Shown in pieces: positions 1 to 17,491 of a DNA stretch of 64,000 nucleotides; positions within the stretch are counted from its first letter, which is position 1; the number at the start of each line of letters is the position of its first letter. The DNA is from Orientallactaga sibirica (Eukaryota > Chordata > Mammalia > Rodentia > Dipodidae). A program made the translations under genes and the position numbers. The notes beneath the pieces were generated by a model. It did not search any database. It had not been told where the DNA came from and worked only from the letters and a program-made list of their open reading frames with translations. Location: positions 62,001-126,000 of the forward strand of contig JAEOAD010001226.1 of the NCBI GenBank assembly GCA_036365145.1, given 5' to 3'.

Positions 1-47
1 AGTTCCTCTTTTGTCATCTTGGGTTGAAGAGAAATATCTCACTATAG

Positions 48-224
<177 letters not shown>

Positions 225-279
225 TGATAAGTACAGTCATTATTACTAATATTTTGTATTGTTTTGATATTGTACTCTT

Positions 280-540
280 ATTTATTTTTTTATTTTATTT
301 TTTGGATAGAGACACATAGAGAGACAGAGAGAGAGAGGGAGAGGAAGACAGAGTTGGGCGCGACAGCAGTGTCTTGCTGCTGTGAACGAAATCCAGATGT
401 GTGCGTCCCCTTGTGGTGAAGTGCAGCATTGTGCCCTTGCGTCACTTTGCATCTGGCTAACCATGGGACCTGGAGATTGGAACCAGTGTTCTTAGGCTTA
501 GGAGGCAGGTGCCTTAACCCCGAAGCCATATCTCCAGCCC
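280..540 (-). mobile_element. tRNA-derived SINE
   Basis: Read on the - strand it begins at 540 with the head agggctggagatatggctt. An A-box-like ttaaggcacctgcct and a B-box-like stretch follow, then a CT-rich segment and an A-rich tail (T-rich on the + strand, 280-302). The same family recurs about ten times in this window. Short open frames across it are SINE-derived and not genes. Confidence 0.85.
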
Positions 541-1390
541 TTTATTGTACTCTTAAACTGACATACTTATGGAGCATATTATATTGATCAAAGTGGCATT
601 ACAATACACACATAGAAAGTAACACGAGTCTGTCAGATCGGGCATTAGTTGTATGGGAAGCTCTCAACAATTTTGTAGCTATTTTGAAATACCAATGTAA
701 GTGTTGCCAGATGCATACTAACTTAAAACTGTGATATACAACATATAAAATTATTTCTTGCAAATGCATCCAGTTAATACTAAACATGCTTATTCTATCC
801 CTTTTCTTCTACTCATTTTCCATATTCTAATTACTTGTTTTGTTTTCTGCCTCTATTATGTACACTGGGACTTGCAAGTATAAGGAGAACATGAAGAATT
901 TTTGTTTTAGTGTTTGTCATACTTTATTTATATCCCATGAATTTTCAGGGGAAGGGAAAATAATGTCTATTCACTCCAATTATAGAGGGATTTGGTAGCC
1001 CAAAGGAAAAATCATAAATTCCTCTTCCTGAATGAGTTTATTGGGTTATTTAGAAAGCAAATGATTCTATGATACATATTTGTATGGCCAAGAACTCAAA
1101 CCCTAATCCGTTTTTATCATTTATGTATACATTACCCATTGGAAGATCAAGGTGAGAAATTTATGGCATTTACTTCTGGTTGTTGAGTGTTTATGCTCTA
1201 ATTCCATTATCATAGAATTATATAAGTCTTGCAGCTTTCTTGATTCTTTGACACAATTGTGTTGAAAATGTCTTGGAAGTCAGTAGAGCTGCTTTGATTT
1301 AAGATGATGTCAGTCATTTCAAAACCAGAGGAAATAGCTATATTACTTCACATAATGTCTACAGCTATGTTCATACCACCATTTTTAATG

Positions 1391-1535
1391 TTTTTATCTG
1401 GAGACTGGGTTTCATTCTACTCTAGATTATCCTGGAGTGCACTCTATAGCCAAGGTTGTCCTCAAAATCTTAGTGATTCTCCTGCCTTAGGTTCTCAATT
1501 GTTTGCAGTAAAGTAGTATGCCACCACACCTGGCT
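1391..1535 (-). mobile_element. Diverged B1-like SINE
   Basis: On the + strand it reads as an inverted B1-like element: a ctggagactgggttt start, central cctggagtgcactctatag, and the ending ccaccacacctggct. It is clearly more diverged than the B1-like copies at 14.4 and 49.4 kb, so it is probably older. Confidence 0.6.
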
Positions 1536-1905
1536 CCATTTCTCCTTAGAATCTTTTTTCCCTCTATATGTCCATTTGTCCTACAGATACGTACATTTTT
1601 GTAGTCTCCATCATGAATTGCATGGACTTTGTTCATTGCACTTACCATATATTTCAGCTAAGCCTTTATCTTTTTCTTATGCTTTGAAATGAACTTAGAG
1701 GTGCATACACCCTGGAAAAGTGCTCTATCACTAAGCTATTTTTAATCACTATTACTTCAATAGTGTATTGTCAATGAGTGGTGGATGAGTACATCATTGA
1801 TTTTTAGAGAAAGTAATTTCCTTGGTACCCTGTCTTTAGCATTGAGCCCCTCTGTTATATAAAATATTACTTGTTATATTATACTCATTTGTTGATTTCT
1901 ACAAA

Positions 1906-1955
1906 AATTTATTTATTTATTTATTTATTTATTTATTCATTCATTCATTCATTCA

Positions 1956-1986
<31 letters not shown>
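1906..1986. repeat. Compound microsatellite (ATTT)n-(ATTC)n-(GT)n
   Basis: A run of ATTT units passes into ATTC units and then into about 15 GT repeats. This explains the low-complexity open frame across it. Confidence 0.95.
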
Positions 1987-1988
<2 letters not shown>

Positions 1989-2213
1989 GGACATTCATGT
2001 GCCTTACTCTGTGTCCCTCTTCAGATTATTTGTATTTTATTTGCTTTATTCTGGAACATGGTTACTATATACATTCACTTACTTAAGGGCAATTCTTATA
2101 AATCCAGAGGCCATTCCTTCCTTATATTCCTTGTGATTTCTTAATGTGCTTGAGGTATTTTTAAATAATAATGCAATTTTTGGCTCTGTTTTATTAATTT
2201 AGTTGTGAATTTC

Positions 2214-2264
2214 TTTTTTTTTTTTTTTTTTTTTTTTTTTGTTTTACTCTGTTTTTTTAAAGTT

Positions 2265-2303
<39 letters not shown>

Positions 2304-2495
2304 TTTTATTTGAGGGAGAGAGAGGAAGAGGCATATAGAGAAAATGAGTGTGCCAGGGCCACTAGCCACTGCAAACAAACTCCAGATGCAGGCACTAGGT
2401 TGGGCATCTGGCTTATGTGGATACTGGGGAATTTAATCTAGTTCTTTTGCCTTTGCAGGCAAGTTTCTTAGCTGCTAAGGCATCCCTCCAACCCC
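2214..2495 (-). mobile_element. tRNA-derived SINE with long poly-T and ATTT tract
   Basis: The element is antisense. Its head on the - strand is ggggttggagggatgcctta at 2495, and the inverted A-rich tail is an (ATTT)n tract at 2265-2305. A separate run of about 27 T residues occupies 2214-2240. Confidence 0.8.
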
Positions 2496-2737
2496 TGTTC
2501 TACTTTTTAAAAATTCATTTCTTTAGTTGAACTCTTTTCCCACATTTCTCCCTTGTTCTCTTTATGACCACTCTCTCTTTGTTCCACTTATCACTAATGT
2601 CATGCATTCTTTTTCTAGTTTCATTATGATACCCTTCCATGATGCTCTATTCATTTAATGTTCTTTTTAAGTCATTGTTTAATATTTTTGACCCAAAATA
2701 TGTGAGGCTTTTGTAGAAGAACCTACATCAATATGAG

Positions 2738-2835
2738 GACAGCCTGGGGCTACAGTATCTGTTCTTGATCAGCCCGGGCTAGACTGAGGCCATATCTTGT
2801 AAAATCAAAAGAAAAGAAAAGAAAAATACAAAAAA
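2738..2835 (+). mobile_element. Possible partial B1-like SINE
   Basis: The segment carries the pattern agcctggggctaca, then gcccgggctagactgaggcc, then an A-rich tail with AAAAG repeats, which resembles the right part of a B1-like element. The match is weak and short. Confidence 0.35.
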
Positions 2836-3054
2836 AATTCTTGTATTGTTTCATGCTGTTCACTTGAGTGAAATATTTTCAGTGTTACTTCAGGGAAATA
2901 TTCCAGTTAATAAACACCTGGAATATAAACGTTATCAAAGCTAACATTGCAGTTCACCTAGTAGAGATCAGTTGTAGAAATGCAGCTGTTATCCTACAGG
3001 AGTCCACCTAATATAACACACTAACACAATTTGTACATTATTTCCTAATTACAG

Positions 3055-3147
3055 GGAACTGTATGACCAAACCACATTTGATCTTCAAGTTAGAGCGTGG
3101 ACTTTCACCATGGAGTGAAGTAGAAGGCTCAACTCAGGGGCTTCCAG
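3055..3147 (+). CDS. KRAB-B box exon with GC donor
   Basis: This is the second coding exon visible. The acceptor ttacag ends at 3054. The exon continues the phase-1 reading of the KRAB-A exon and encodes GNCMTKPHLIFKLERGLSPW followed by about eleven more residues. This is a KRAB-B-like segment: a TKP..I.KLE.G..PW pattern is normal for the box. The 93-bp length is close to the usual KRAB-B exon. The donor is CAG|GCAAGT, a strong match to the rare GC-AG donor consensus and not a GT. The exon ends in phase 1 and therefore fits the acceptor at 5899. Confidence 0.85.
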
Positions 3148-8928
<5,781 letters not shown>

Positions 8929-9300
8929 AAATCTCACACAGGTGAAAACCCAAAAGAATGTACTAGATGTGGGAGAGTTATTATTGCCATGTCAGATCTT
9001 TATAATCATCAAAAAGCATGGGAAACTTATTTATAAGTCAAATGTTGTTAAACATTACAAAACATGCAGGTGAGATTCCATGTGAATATATTGAGTGTAG
9101 GAAAGCTTTGAGAACTCACATAAAAAAGAAAATTTGTGAATATAATGAATGTGGAAACACATTCATATTCAAGTGATTATTAAAATAATGAATATGCGAA
9201 AGCTTTATCCAGATGACACAACTTAGTGTGCATCTTAGATAGGTGAAAAGCCTCATGAATGTACTAAAAGTGAGAAAGCCTTTAAAGTCATAAGTCACGT
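8929..9300 (+). pseudogene. Decayed zinc-finger units downstream of the stop
   Basis: After the TAG the DNA still shows finger-like pieces: linker-like cacacaggtgaaaaccca at 8936, gaatgtactagatgtggg, a his-knuckle-like catcaaaaagcatgg, and later gaatataatgaatgtgg and gtgaaaagcctcatgaatg. They are spread over several frames and carry gaps. The array once extended further and was cut short by a stop, with the remainder decaying as 3' UTR. Confidence 0.8.
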
Positions 9301-10394
9301 CAAATTTCTTCTTTTGTTTGTGGGAAATGTATGGATTGATTTAAGAACTGCACTTGAAAACCCATGCAATGATATTACCAATGCTTAATGAGCAATTGTG
9401 ATGTTGGAATAAGCTAAAATCGGAATGAAGTTTGGGGATAAGAAATTTTCATAGTAGTATTTTGTGTGATGAGTACTTTCTGAGTTCTGACCAGTTCCTG
9501 GGAACTGGAAGAATGTTGAATTTAAAAGCAATCAGCTGTTTTCTTACAAGGGAATTTGAGAATTTGAATTTCAAGAAATTGAAGCATATTTGCTGCAACT
9601 GCAACTGTAAAAGAGACTTCCACCTTTGAGGATGGGAATCCCAATATGTATTAGAACAGTATGAGTAGTGCTGGTCAGTCTGAAAATAGGAGAAGTGTGT
9701 AATAACAACACTAAAGGATATTATTGTTCTGTTTTGGTCCCTCAACTTATATTGCTTTTGGAAGTAGAACAAAGGCAGGAAATTCAGTACAGGAAGAACA
9801 CAAAGCCTTTGGATTGCCACTTTGCAACTAATAGAAGTCTTTAATTTCTTGTGTGGAAACCCTATGATGTCAAAAATCGAGCTGTGAAGATGAAAAATAT
9901 TTAAGTGTAGCTGCTTAAATTATCTGGGAATTTCCACTGAGGAAGGTTGCTCATGCTGGCATAGTTTAATTTCCCCCATGAAACTAGCTTTCAGAGCTGG
10001 AGGGGATATATTTGGAGACTAGGTGAATTAGGTGCTCAGGTTCCTTAGGTAAAGCTTCAAGGTTTTAGGTTTCTCCTGTTTCTTTTCCCATTTATATTGC
10101 TTCAGTATCTCCTTGCTATGCCTTCTTTTTCCAATGGAAATGTTTACTATGTTTCATTATGTGTTAAAAATGAATAACTATTTTTAGCTGAAAAGTTTAA
10201 AGTTAATAGACTTTATATCTTCTCATTTGAGATGTTGAATTTTTGAATTTTGAGCAGTTTTATATTTGCTAGTAACCATGGAGACATTTACATCAGAATG
10301 AATGCATATGTAATCATAAAATGGTCATTGGTTTATGTGGATCAGGGGCAAAATTTGGATGTGTGAATGCAAAGTTTCTCCTCTAGCTTCATGT
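9301..10394. other. 3' flank of the zinc-finger gene, no gene seen
   Basis: AT-rich sequence, presumably 3' UTR and intergenic. AATAAA-like hexamers are too common here to name one polyadenylation site. I see no repeat or coding signal that I can support. Confidence 0.6.
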
Positions 10395-10522
10395 GTTTGT
10401 TCAATTCTTGTTTACCTGGAATTCGTTATGTACTCTCAGGCTGGCCCCTAACTCACAGTAATCCATCTATCTCTGCTTTCTGAGTGTAGGCTTTAAAAGC
10501 ATGTGTCAGTATGCCCAGCTGC
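10395..10522 (-). mobile_element. Diverged B1-like SINE
   Basis: Inverted B1-like order on the + strand: tacctggaattcgttatgta, then ctcaggctggcccctaactc, then a degenerate A-box side and atgcccagct. Older than the B1-like copies within the minisatellite. Confidence 0.65.
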
Positions 10523-10609
10523 TATTGAATTTTTAATGTATGTAATTGATATACAATGTAACAAATGTCAGAATAATATCTGAAAAATGATTATCAAAAT
10601 GTTTTAAAG

Positions 10610-10910
10610 GATTTAGGAGATAGTTAATTGGATAAAGCGCATACCATGCAAGCATGAGGGGGTGACTTTGGATCACCAGTACCCATGTAAAAATGCTACC
10701 TGTGGGGTTGGCAAAATTGGTCAGTGATTAAGGTACTATCTGCAAAGTCCAGTGACTGATGATTAATTCTCCAGTACCTACATAAAGACAGATGGAGAGT
10801 GTGACATGCATCTGGAGTTTCTTAGCAGAAGGTAGAGGCCATGGCATAAACCTTTTCTTTCTTTCTCTGTCTCTTTCTGCCCTTACAATAAAAATTAAAT
10901 GTACAAAATG
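10610..10910 (+). mobile_element. Two adjacent tRNA-derived SINE copies
   Basis: A short degraded copy (10610-10700: ggagatagttaattggataaa, then accatgcaagcatgaggg) is followed by a fuller one from 10703 (ggggttggcaaaattggtca, then attaaggtac). The second ends in the CT-rich segment at 10855-10880 and an A-rich tail. A fragment resembling the start of a B1-like element follows at about 10920. Confidence 0.7.
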
Positions 10911-12419
10911 TTTTAAAAATAATGGGTGTGGTTGTTCATGTGTGTAATTCCAGAAAAAAAGCAAGAACATGAGGAAACCCAGATCTCACTATTTAGTTTG
11001 TCTCACTGAATTGACAAGCTCTGAGTTCAGGGAAGGACTTGGTATAGGTATATCTAACCTCCCAATGTCTAAAACTGGGATTTTGTTGTTGTAAACATTT
11101 CTATAACAAGCAGTAACATTTGATGACCTTTCTCTTAAACATAGAAGCAAAAGTTTTAAACAAAATATGTCACTTATGACAGGAGGAAGAGTATATTCTA
11201 CAGTTACATGGGTGAAACATAAGGTGTGATTGTTTGAAACGCTGTGCCTGTTGCAGTCAGGTCTGCATTGGTGGCAGAAATCACCTGACCAAGGCTATAA
11301 TACCCATATGCCCACACCCGACAATACATTCTTTCCAGGAGGTGTTAATCCCCAAATCTCCACCAGCTGGGAACCTAGCATTCAGAACACATAAGTTTAT
11401 GGGGGTGGCACCTGGATCAAATGACCACATTCGACCCCTGACCCCCATAAACTGATAACCCTACATGATATAAAATACAATGCCCTCAGTCCAACTTTAA
11501 AGTCCTCACAGATTTATCTATCCTAATGATGGTCAAACATGGACATAGTCAAAGATCTTTTAAAGGAGCTTTAATAGCAAAATATCGCTCCAAAAACATA
11601 GTGGCACAGAATAAACACAATGCAAAAGATGACACTGGATATAGCAAAACAATATTCAACCAATACAAGATTTAAACACAGTGAACATCAAACTCTCTCT
11701 GTCCAAGTCCAACAACTCTAGTCACTGACTGGTCTTTAAGTCTGATAATTCTATTCAGCAAGAAATCTCTGAAGTGCCAATTCCACCCTCCAGTTAGGCT
11801 ACTCATAGTCCTGAAAAGCCTTTTCTTGGGCTGGCAGCTCTTCTTATCAGCCATCTCATGGTCCTGGCTTCTGTACTGTGTCTCCACTGCAACCCACAGT
11901 CCATCTTTATAGCTCCATAGGGTCTCTATGCAGGCATCCAGCAAACCTGCTTCACACTGTCCATGGCTGTTTCCAAAATCCAAGATGATGTTGCAAATTC
12001 AATGATCCTCTCTTTCCTGCATTTATCATACTCATAATACATGTTGGGGTGCCAATATGTCAATTGAGGGGGAATAAAGCAGACTTTGAAGAAGAGGACA
12101 CTCCTTAAGCATGTAGACCCCTTCAATAGAGTCTACATTCTTCCTGCTGCCCCAATGCAGGTCAACTTCAGGACAAGGAATTCATTCTTGGTCTGTGGTG
12201 GAGGCCCCCACCCCAGACCTTAGAAACTCTGAGAGTTTCTCACTTTTCAGTCCATGGATGACCTAACACTCCAGGAGCCTTTCATGTGTCATTCCACTAG
12301 ACAACCCAAACATGAGTGCCCATATGCTCCCTCCTAATCCATGTATAAGATGACTATTAACCTAGGGTTTATATCAGAGTAACAAAAGATGGCCCTGGCT
12401 GGTAACAGGATTCTGTGGT
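10911..12419. other. Unassigned sequence left of the minisatellite
   Basis: No gene is supported. The part 11222-11460 (cctgttgcagtcaggtctgc, later caccagctgggaacctagc and cataagtttatgggggtggc) looks like an interspersed repeat related to the segment at 45.5-45.86 kb. The rest, to 12419, looks like noncoding repeat-like sequence of a family I cannot name. Confidence 0.5.
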
Positions 12420-14360
12420 ATTCAGATGAGGCCTTGGGAAACATAATCATCATTGTGCTACATATGATTCCTGAGCAGATACATTATTATAGATAATACT
12501 GGTGAGACATGATCACAAATTTGTTAGAGATGAGACCTGTGGAGACATGATCATCATTGTATTATAGCTGAGGCCTGGGGAGAAATGATCATCATTGTGT
12601 CATGGATGAGGCCTTGGAAGACATGATCATTGTGCTTCCATTGAGGACTGGGAAGACATAATCATCATTGTTTTATATGTGAGGACTGGTGATTCATGAT
12701 CACGATATGTTACAAATGAGGACTGTGGAGATATGACCGTCATTCTGCTACAGATGAGTTCTGGGGAGACATGAACATTGTGTTACAGATGAGGCCTTGG
12801 AGACATGTTCATCCCTGTGTTACAAATAAGGCCTGGGAAGACATAATCATTGTGTTGCAGATGTGGCCTGGGAAGTCATGATCATCTGTGTTTTACAGGT
12901 GAGATCTTGGAAAACAATCATCAATGTGTTACAGACAAGGCCTGGGTAAACTTGATAACTCTTGTTTTAAAGATAAGGCCTGGATGCCATGATCATCACT
13001 GTGTTATAGATGGAGCCTGGGGAGACATTATCATCATTGTGTTATGGATGAGGCCTCAGGAGACATGATCCTCATTGTGCTACATATGAGTCTTGGGCAG
13101 ACATGATTATCATTATTACAGATGAGGCCTGTTGAGACATGGATGAGGCTTGTGGAGACATGATGAGGCTTGTGGAGACATGGTCATCATTGCATTAAAG
13201 ATCAGACCTGGAGCAAAATCAAACCCATTGTGTTATAGATGAGGCTTGGGGAGACAGGCTCTTCATTATGTTACAGATGAGACCTGTGGAGATATGATCA
13301 TCATTTTGTTGCCAATGAGGTCTGGGGAGACACAATCGTTATTGTGCTGCAGATGCAGACTAGGAAGACATCATCATTGTATTAAAGTTCAAACCTCAGA
13401 AGACATGATCATCATTGTGCTACATATGAGTCCTGAACAGACTTGATTATCATTGTTACAGATGAGGCCTGGTGAGACATGATCATCATTGTGTTACAGA
13501 TGTGGCCTGGGGATAAATGACCATGAATGTGTTACAGATGCAGCATGCGGAGACATGATCATTGTGTTACATATGAGGCCTGGGAAAACATGATCTTCAT
13601 TGTGCTACAGATGAGTTCTGGGGATCTATGATCACCATTATGTTACAGATGATCCCTGGACAGACAAGATCATCACTGTGTTACAGACGGGGCTTGGGGA
13701 GAAATGATCATTGTGGTACAGATTAGTCCTTGCTGGTCTTGCTCATCATTGTGTTACAGGTGAGTCCTGGGTAGACATAATCATCATAGTGTTACAGATG
13801 AGGACTGCAGATAAATGATCATTAATGTGTTACAGATGGGGCATGGGAGACATAGTCATCAGCATTTTACAGGTGACACGTGAGTGACATAGTCCTTTTT
13901 TTTTTTTTTTTTTACAGATGTGGCCTTTGGAGACATGATCATCATTGTTTTACAGGTGATTCCTTGGAAGGCATGATCATCATTATGTTACATATGATAC
14001 CTCGAGAGACATGATCATCATAGTTTTATAGGTAAGGCCTGGGGAGATATAATCAACAATGTGTTACAGATGAGACCTCAGTAAACATGAACATCAATGT
14101 TTTACAGATGAGGCCTTTGGAGACATGATCATCATTGTGCTACAGATGAGACCTGGGGAGATATGATCATTGTTGTGTAACACGTGAGGCCTCTGGGACA
14201 TGATCATCATTGTATTAAAGATGCGACCTGGGGACACATGATCAACATTGTGTTAAAGAAGAGGCCTGGCCAGCCATGATCATCACTGTGTTACAGATGA
14301 AGCCTCGGGAGACATAATCACTGTGTAACAAATGAGGTCTGGGGAGACATGATAGTCATT

Positions 14361-14538
14361 GTTTTTGTTTTTGTTTTTTTTTTTTTTGGTTTTTCGATTT
14401 TTCGAGGTAGGGTCTCACTTTAGCTCAGGCTGACCTGGAATTCACTATGTAGTCTCAGGGTGGCCTCAAACTCACAGCAATCCTCCTACCTCTTCCTCCC
14501 GAGTGCTGGGATTAAAGGCATGCACCACCACGCCCGGC
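14361..14538 (-). mobile_element. B1-like SINE inside the minisatellite
   Basis: A well-preserved antisense copy. It starts with a T-rich tract, then tttttcgaggtagggtctca, gctgacctggaattcactat, and ends caccaccacgcccggc. Minisatellite sequence resumes on both sides (catgatagtcattgttt, attcattgttttatatatga), so it inserted after the array existed. Confidence 0.95.
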
Positions 14539-15275
14539 AATTCATTGTTTTATATATGAGGCCTCAGGAGACATGTTCATTATTGTGCTACAAGTGAGGC
14601 CTTGGTAGACATGATCATCATTGTCTTGCAGATGTGGCCTGGGCAGTCATGATCATCAACATTTTATAGGTGAGGCCAAGGGAGACATAATCATCATAGT
14701 GTTACAGATGAGGCCTGAGGAGACATGATCATCCTTGTTTTACAAGTGAGTCATTGGGTGACATAATCATCAATGTGTTACTGATGTGGCCTGGGGAGAC
14801 TTGATCATTCTTCTGTTAAACATGAGGCCTGAACATGATCATAATTGTGTTATAGGTGAGGCCTTGGAAGTCATTATCATTGTTGTGTTACAGATGAGGC
14901 CTCAGAATACATGATCATCATTGTGCTACATATGCACACTGGACAGACATTATTATTCTTGTTACAGACGATGACTGGTGAGATATAAACATCAGTGTGT
15001 TATAAGTGAGGTCTGTGAAGACATGTTCAGTGTTGTATTAAAGATCAGACCTCTGTAGACATGATCATTGTGTTATAGATGAGGCCTTTGGAGACATGAT
15101 CTTCATTGTAGTACAGATGTTCCCAGCAAGACATGATTATCATTGTGCTACATATGAGTACTTGGTAGACATGATTATCATGGTTACAGATGTGGCTTTG
15201 TGAGACATGATCATCATTGTGTTATAAGTGAAACCTGGAGAGACATGATCATCACTGTATTAAAGATAAGGCCTT

Positions 15276-15354
15276 GAGACTACATAGTGAATTCCAGCTC
15301 AGCCTGGACTAGAGTGAAACCCTACCTCGAAAAACCAAACCAAAACAACAAAAA
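15276..15354 (+). mobile_element. 5'-truncated B1-like SINE inside the minisatellite
   Basis: Only the 3' half is present (gagactacatagtgaattcc, then gagtgaaaccctacctcgaa and an A-rich tail with CAAAA units). Minisatellite resumes at about 15355. Confidence 0.9.
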
Positions 15355-17110
15355 GAGCAGACCTGGGAAGACATGATCATCATGGTTTTACAGATAAGGC
15401 TTGGGGAGACATGATCATCATTGTGATGTAGATGATGTCTGGGGAGACATGATCATCATTGTGTTACATTTGAGGCCTCTGAGACATGATCATCAATGTA
15501 TTAGAGATTATGCCTGGGTGACAATACAATATCATCATTTTTTTTTACAGATGGCGCGGGCAGTCATGATCATCATTATGTTACAGATTGCACATGGGAA
15601 TACATGATCATCACTGTTTTAGTGGTGAGGTCTGGGGACATATTTGTCAATGTGTTACAGATGAGGCCTGGGGACTTGGTCATTCTTGTGTTAGATGAGG
15701 ATGGGGACTTTGTCTTGTGAGACATTCTCATTGTGTTACAGATGATGTGAGACATGATCATCATTGTTACAGATGAGGCTTGATCAGACATGATCATCAG
15801 TGTGTTAAAGATGAGGACTGTGGGGGACATTATCAACTTTGTGTTACAAATGAGCCCAGGGGAGACATGATCATCATCATTGTGCTAGAGATTAGGCCTT
15901 GGGAGACATGATCATCACTGTGTTAAAGAGGAGGCCTGGGCATTCGTGATCATCATGGCGTTACTGATTGCACATGGGGATACATGTTTTACAGGTGAGG
16001 CCAAGAGAGACATATTCATCAATGTGTTACAGATGAGACCTGGGGGACATGATCATTCTTATGTTACAGTTGATAACTGGCTAAACATGGTCATCATAGT
16101 GTTATAGATGAGACCTGGTGAGACATGATCATCAATGTGTTAAAAATGAGGACTGTGGAGACATGATCATCACTGTGTTATAGATGAGGCCTCAGGAGAA
16201 TCACCATCTTGTTACAAAGGAGGTCTGAGGAGACATGAGCATTATTATATTGAAGATGGGACCTGGGGAGACATGATCATCATTGTGTTGCCTAAGCATC
16301 ATTGGTAGACATGCTCATCGTTGTGTTGAAGTTTTGGCCTGTGTAGTGATCATGTCTACACGTCGTGTCACAGATGAGGCCTGTGGAGACTTGATCATCA
16401 TTGTGTTACAGATGAGATGTGGGGTTACATGACCATCACTGTGATACAGATGAGGCCTGGGGAGACATGATCATCATTGCATTACAGATTAGGCTTAGGG
16501 AGAAGTGATCATCATTGTGCTACATATGAGTCCTGGGCAGACATGATCAACATTGTTAAATATGATGACAGGTGAGACATGATCATCAATGTGTTAGAGA
16601 TGAGGCCTGTGGAGACATGATTATCATTGTGCTTCAGATGCACCTAAGGAGATATGACCATCATTGTGTTAGCAATGAGGCCTGGAGAGACATGTCATCA
16701 CCATATTACAGATGAGACCTGGGGAGACATGGTCATCACAGTAATCATCATTGTATTACAGATGAGGCCTGGGGAGACAAAATCATTGTATTACAGAAGA
16801 GACCGTGGCATTCATGATCATCACTGGGTTATATGTGAGGCCTGGGGAGACATAATCACCATAGTGTTACAGATAAATCCTGGAGAGACATGATCATCCA
16901 TATGTTACAGATGGGGAATGTGGAGACATGATCATCACTGTTTTATAGATGAGGCCTTTGGAGACATGATGAGCATTGTTTTAGAGATGAGGCCTGGGGA
17001 GACATAATTAACAATGTGTTCCAGATGAGGCCTGGGAAGATATGATCACCGTTGTTACAGATGAGGCCTGGTGAGACATGATTATCAATGTGTTAGAGAT
17101 GATGCCTGAG

Positions 17111-17285
17111 TGTTGTGACCGCCTCGACCAGCAAGGAAGACGCAACGCTTGGGCTCTTCTTTCAGCAGTTTATTCAGGAACCTTGAACAATCTTCTGAAC
17201 AATCCAGGAGAGCACTTGCCATCGGGAAGGCGGAAGGCGGAAGCCAGCGCCATCTTTAAGGCGCGGCACCTCGCAGCTCTCTACA
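17111..17285 (-). repeat. 3' LTR of the provirus, internally deleted
   Basis: Runs TGT...ACA on the + strand (tgttgtgaccgcctcgacca to cagctctctaca). It matches the other LTR at both ends but lacks about 132 bp in the middle. That missing part holds a CACGTG E-box and a GGGCGGG GC box in the 5' LTR, so promoter sequence is lost here. AATAAA (inverted, tttatt) is kept. The first ten bases differ from the other LTR mainly at CpG-type positions. Confidence 0.93.
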
Positions 17286-17297
17286 GTTCCCCCTTTT
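17286..17297 (-). other. Polypurine tract
   Basis: On the - strand, AAAAGGGGGAAC directly precedes TGTAGAGAG of the 3' LTR. This is the position and composition expected for the plus-strand primer of reverse transcription. Confidence 0.9.
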
Positions 17298-17491
17298 ATG
17301 TTTTAAAACAAGCCACAGGTAAGAGTAGAGGTCTGATCTCTGATGATGCGTATTTTCGCAACCTTGATGCCTTTTCCTCAGAGGCGGGATCTGGGGCATC
17401 AACCCGCATGCAATCAAACATGCTCTTCTCTGGAGTTTTAGGGCTAACCCAGAGTGCAGTGCTTAGCCTCGCAACCTGAGCAGGAAGAAGA

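Larger units (their letters stand above)
12420..17110 (+). repeat. Minisatellite array, ~38-bp monomer
   Basis: A tandem array of a monomer of about 38 bp whose two halves are close to ACAGATGAGGCCTGGGGAG and ACATGATCATCATTGTGTT. After removing the two inserted SINEs, the length allows roughly 110-120 copies. Monomers vary by point changes and small indels, and single copies run from about 25 to 45 bp. The monomer contains two short palindromes, AGGCCT and ATGATCAT. A recognisable variant (catatgagtcctgggcagac followed by a shortened neighbour) recurs at about 12466, 13080, 13422, 14932, 15151 and 16523. A 38-bp period is not a multiple of three, so the short open frames across the array are not coding. 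The right edge is the provirus LTR at 17111. Confidence 0.95.

Noticed and set aside
11672..12126. Open frames of 103 and 66 codons on the - strand left of the minisatellite
   Set aside because: No recognised motif. The sequence looks like a non-coding interspersed repeat. I could not name the family.
12850..16893. Open frames with repeated MIIIVLQMRPGET-like peptides over the minisatellite
   Set aside because: The 38-bp period is not a multiple of three, so frames change every monomer. The peptides only reflect the repeated DNA.
12420..17110. A CRISPR-like array (short repeats at regular spacing)
   Set aside because: Repeats are directly adjacent with no unique spacers, and the genome is clearly mammalian.
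17078..17479. 133-codon + strand open frame across the satellite/LTR junction
   Set aside because: It reads antisense through the 3' LTR and the env 3' region, so it is composite and accidental.
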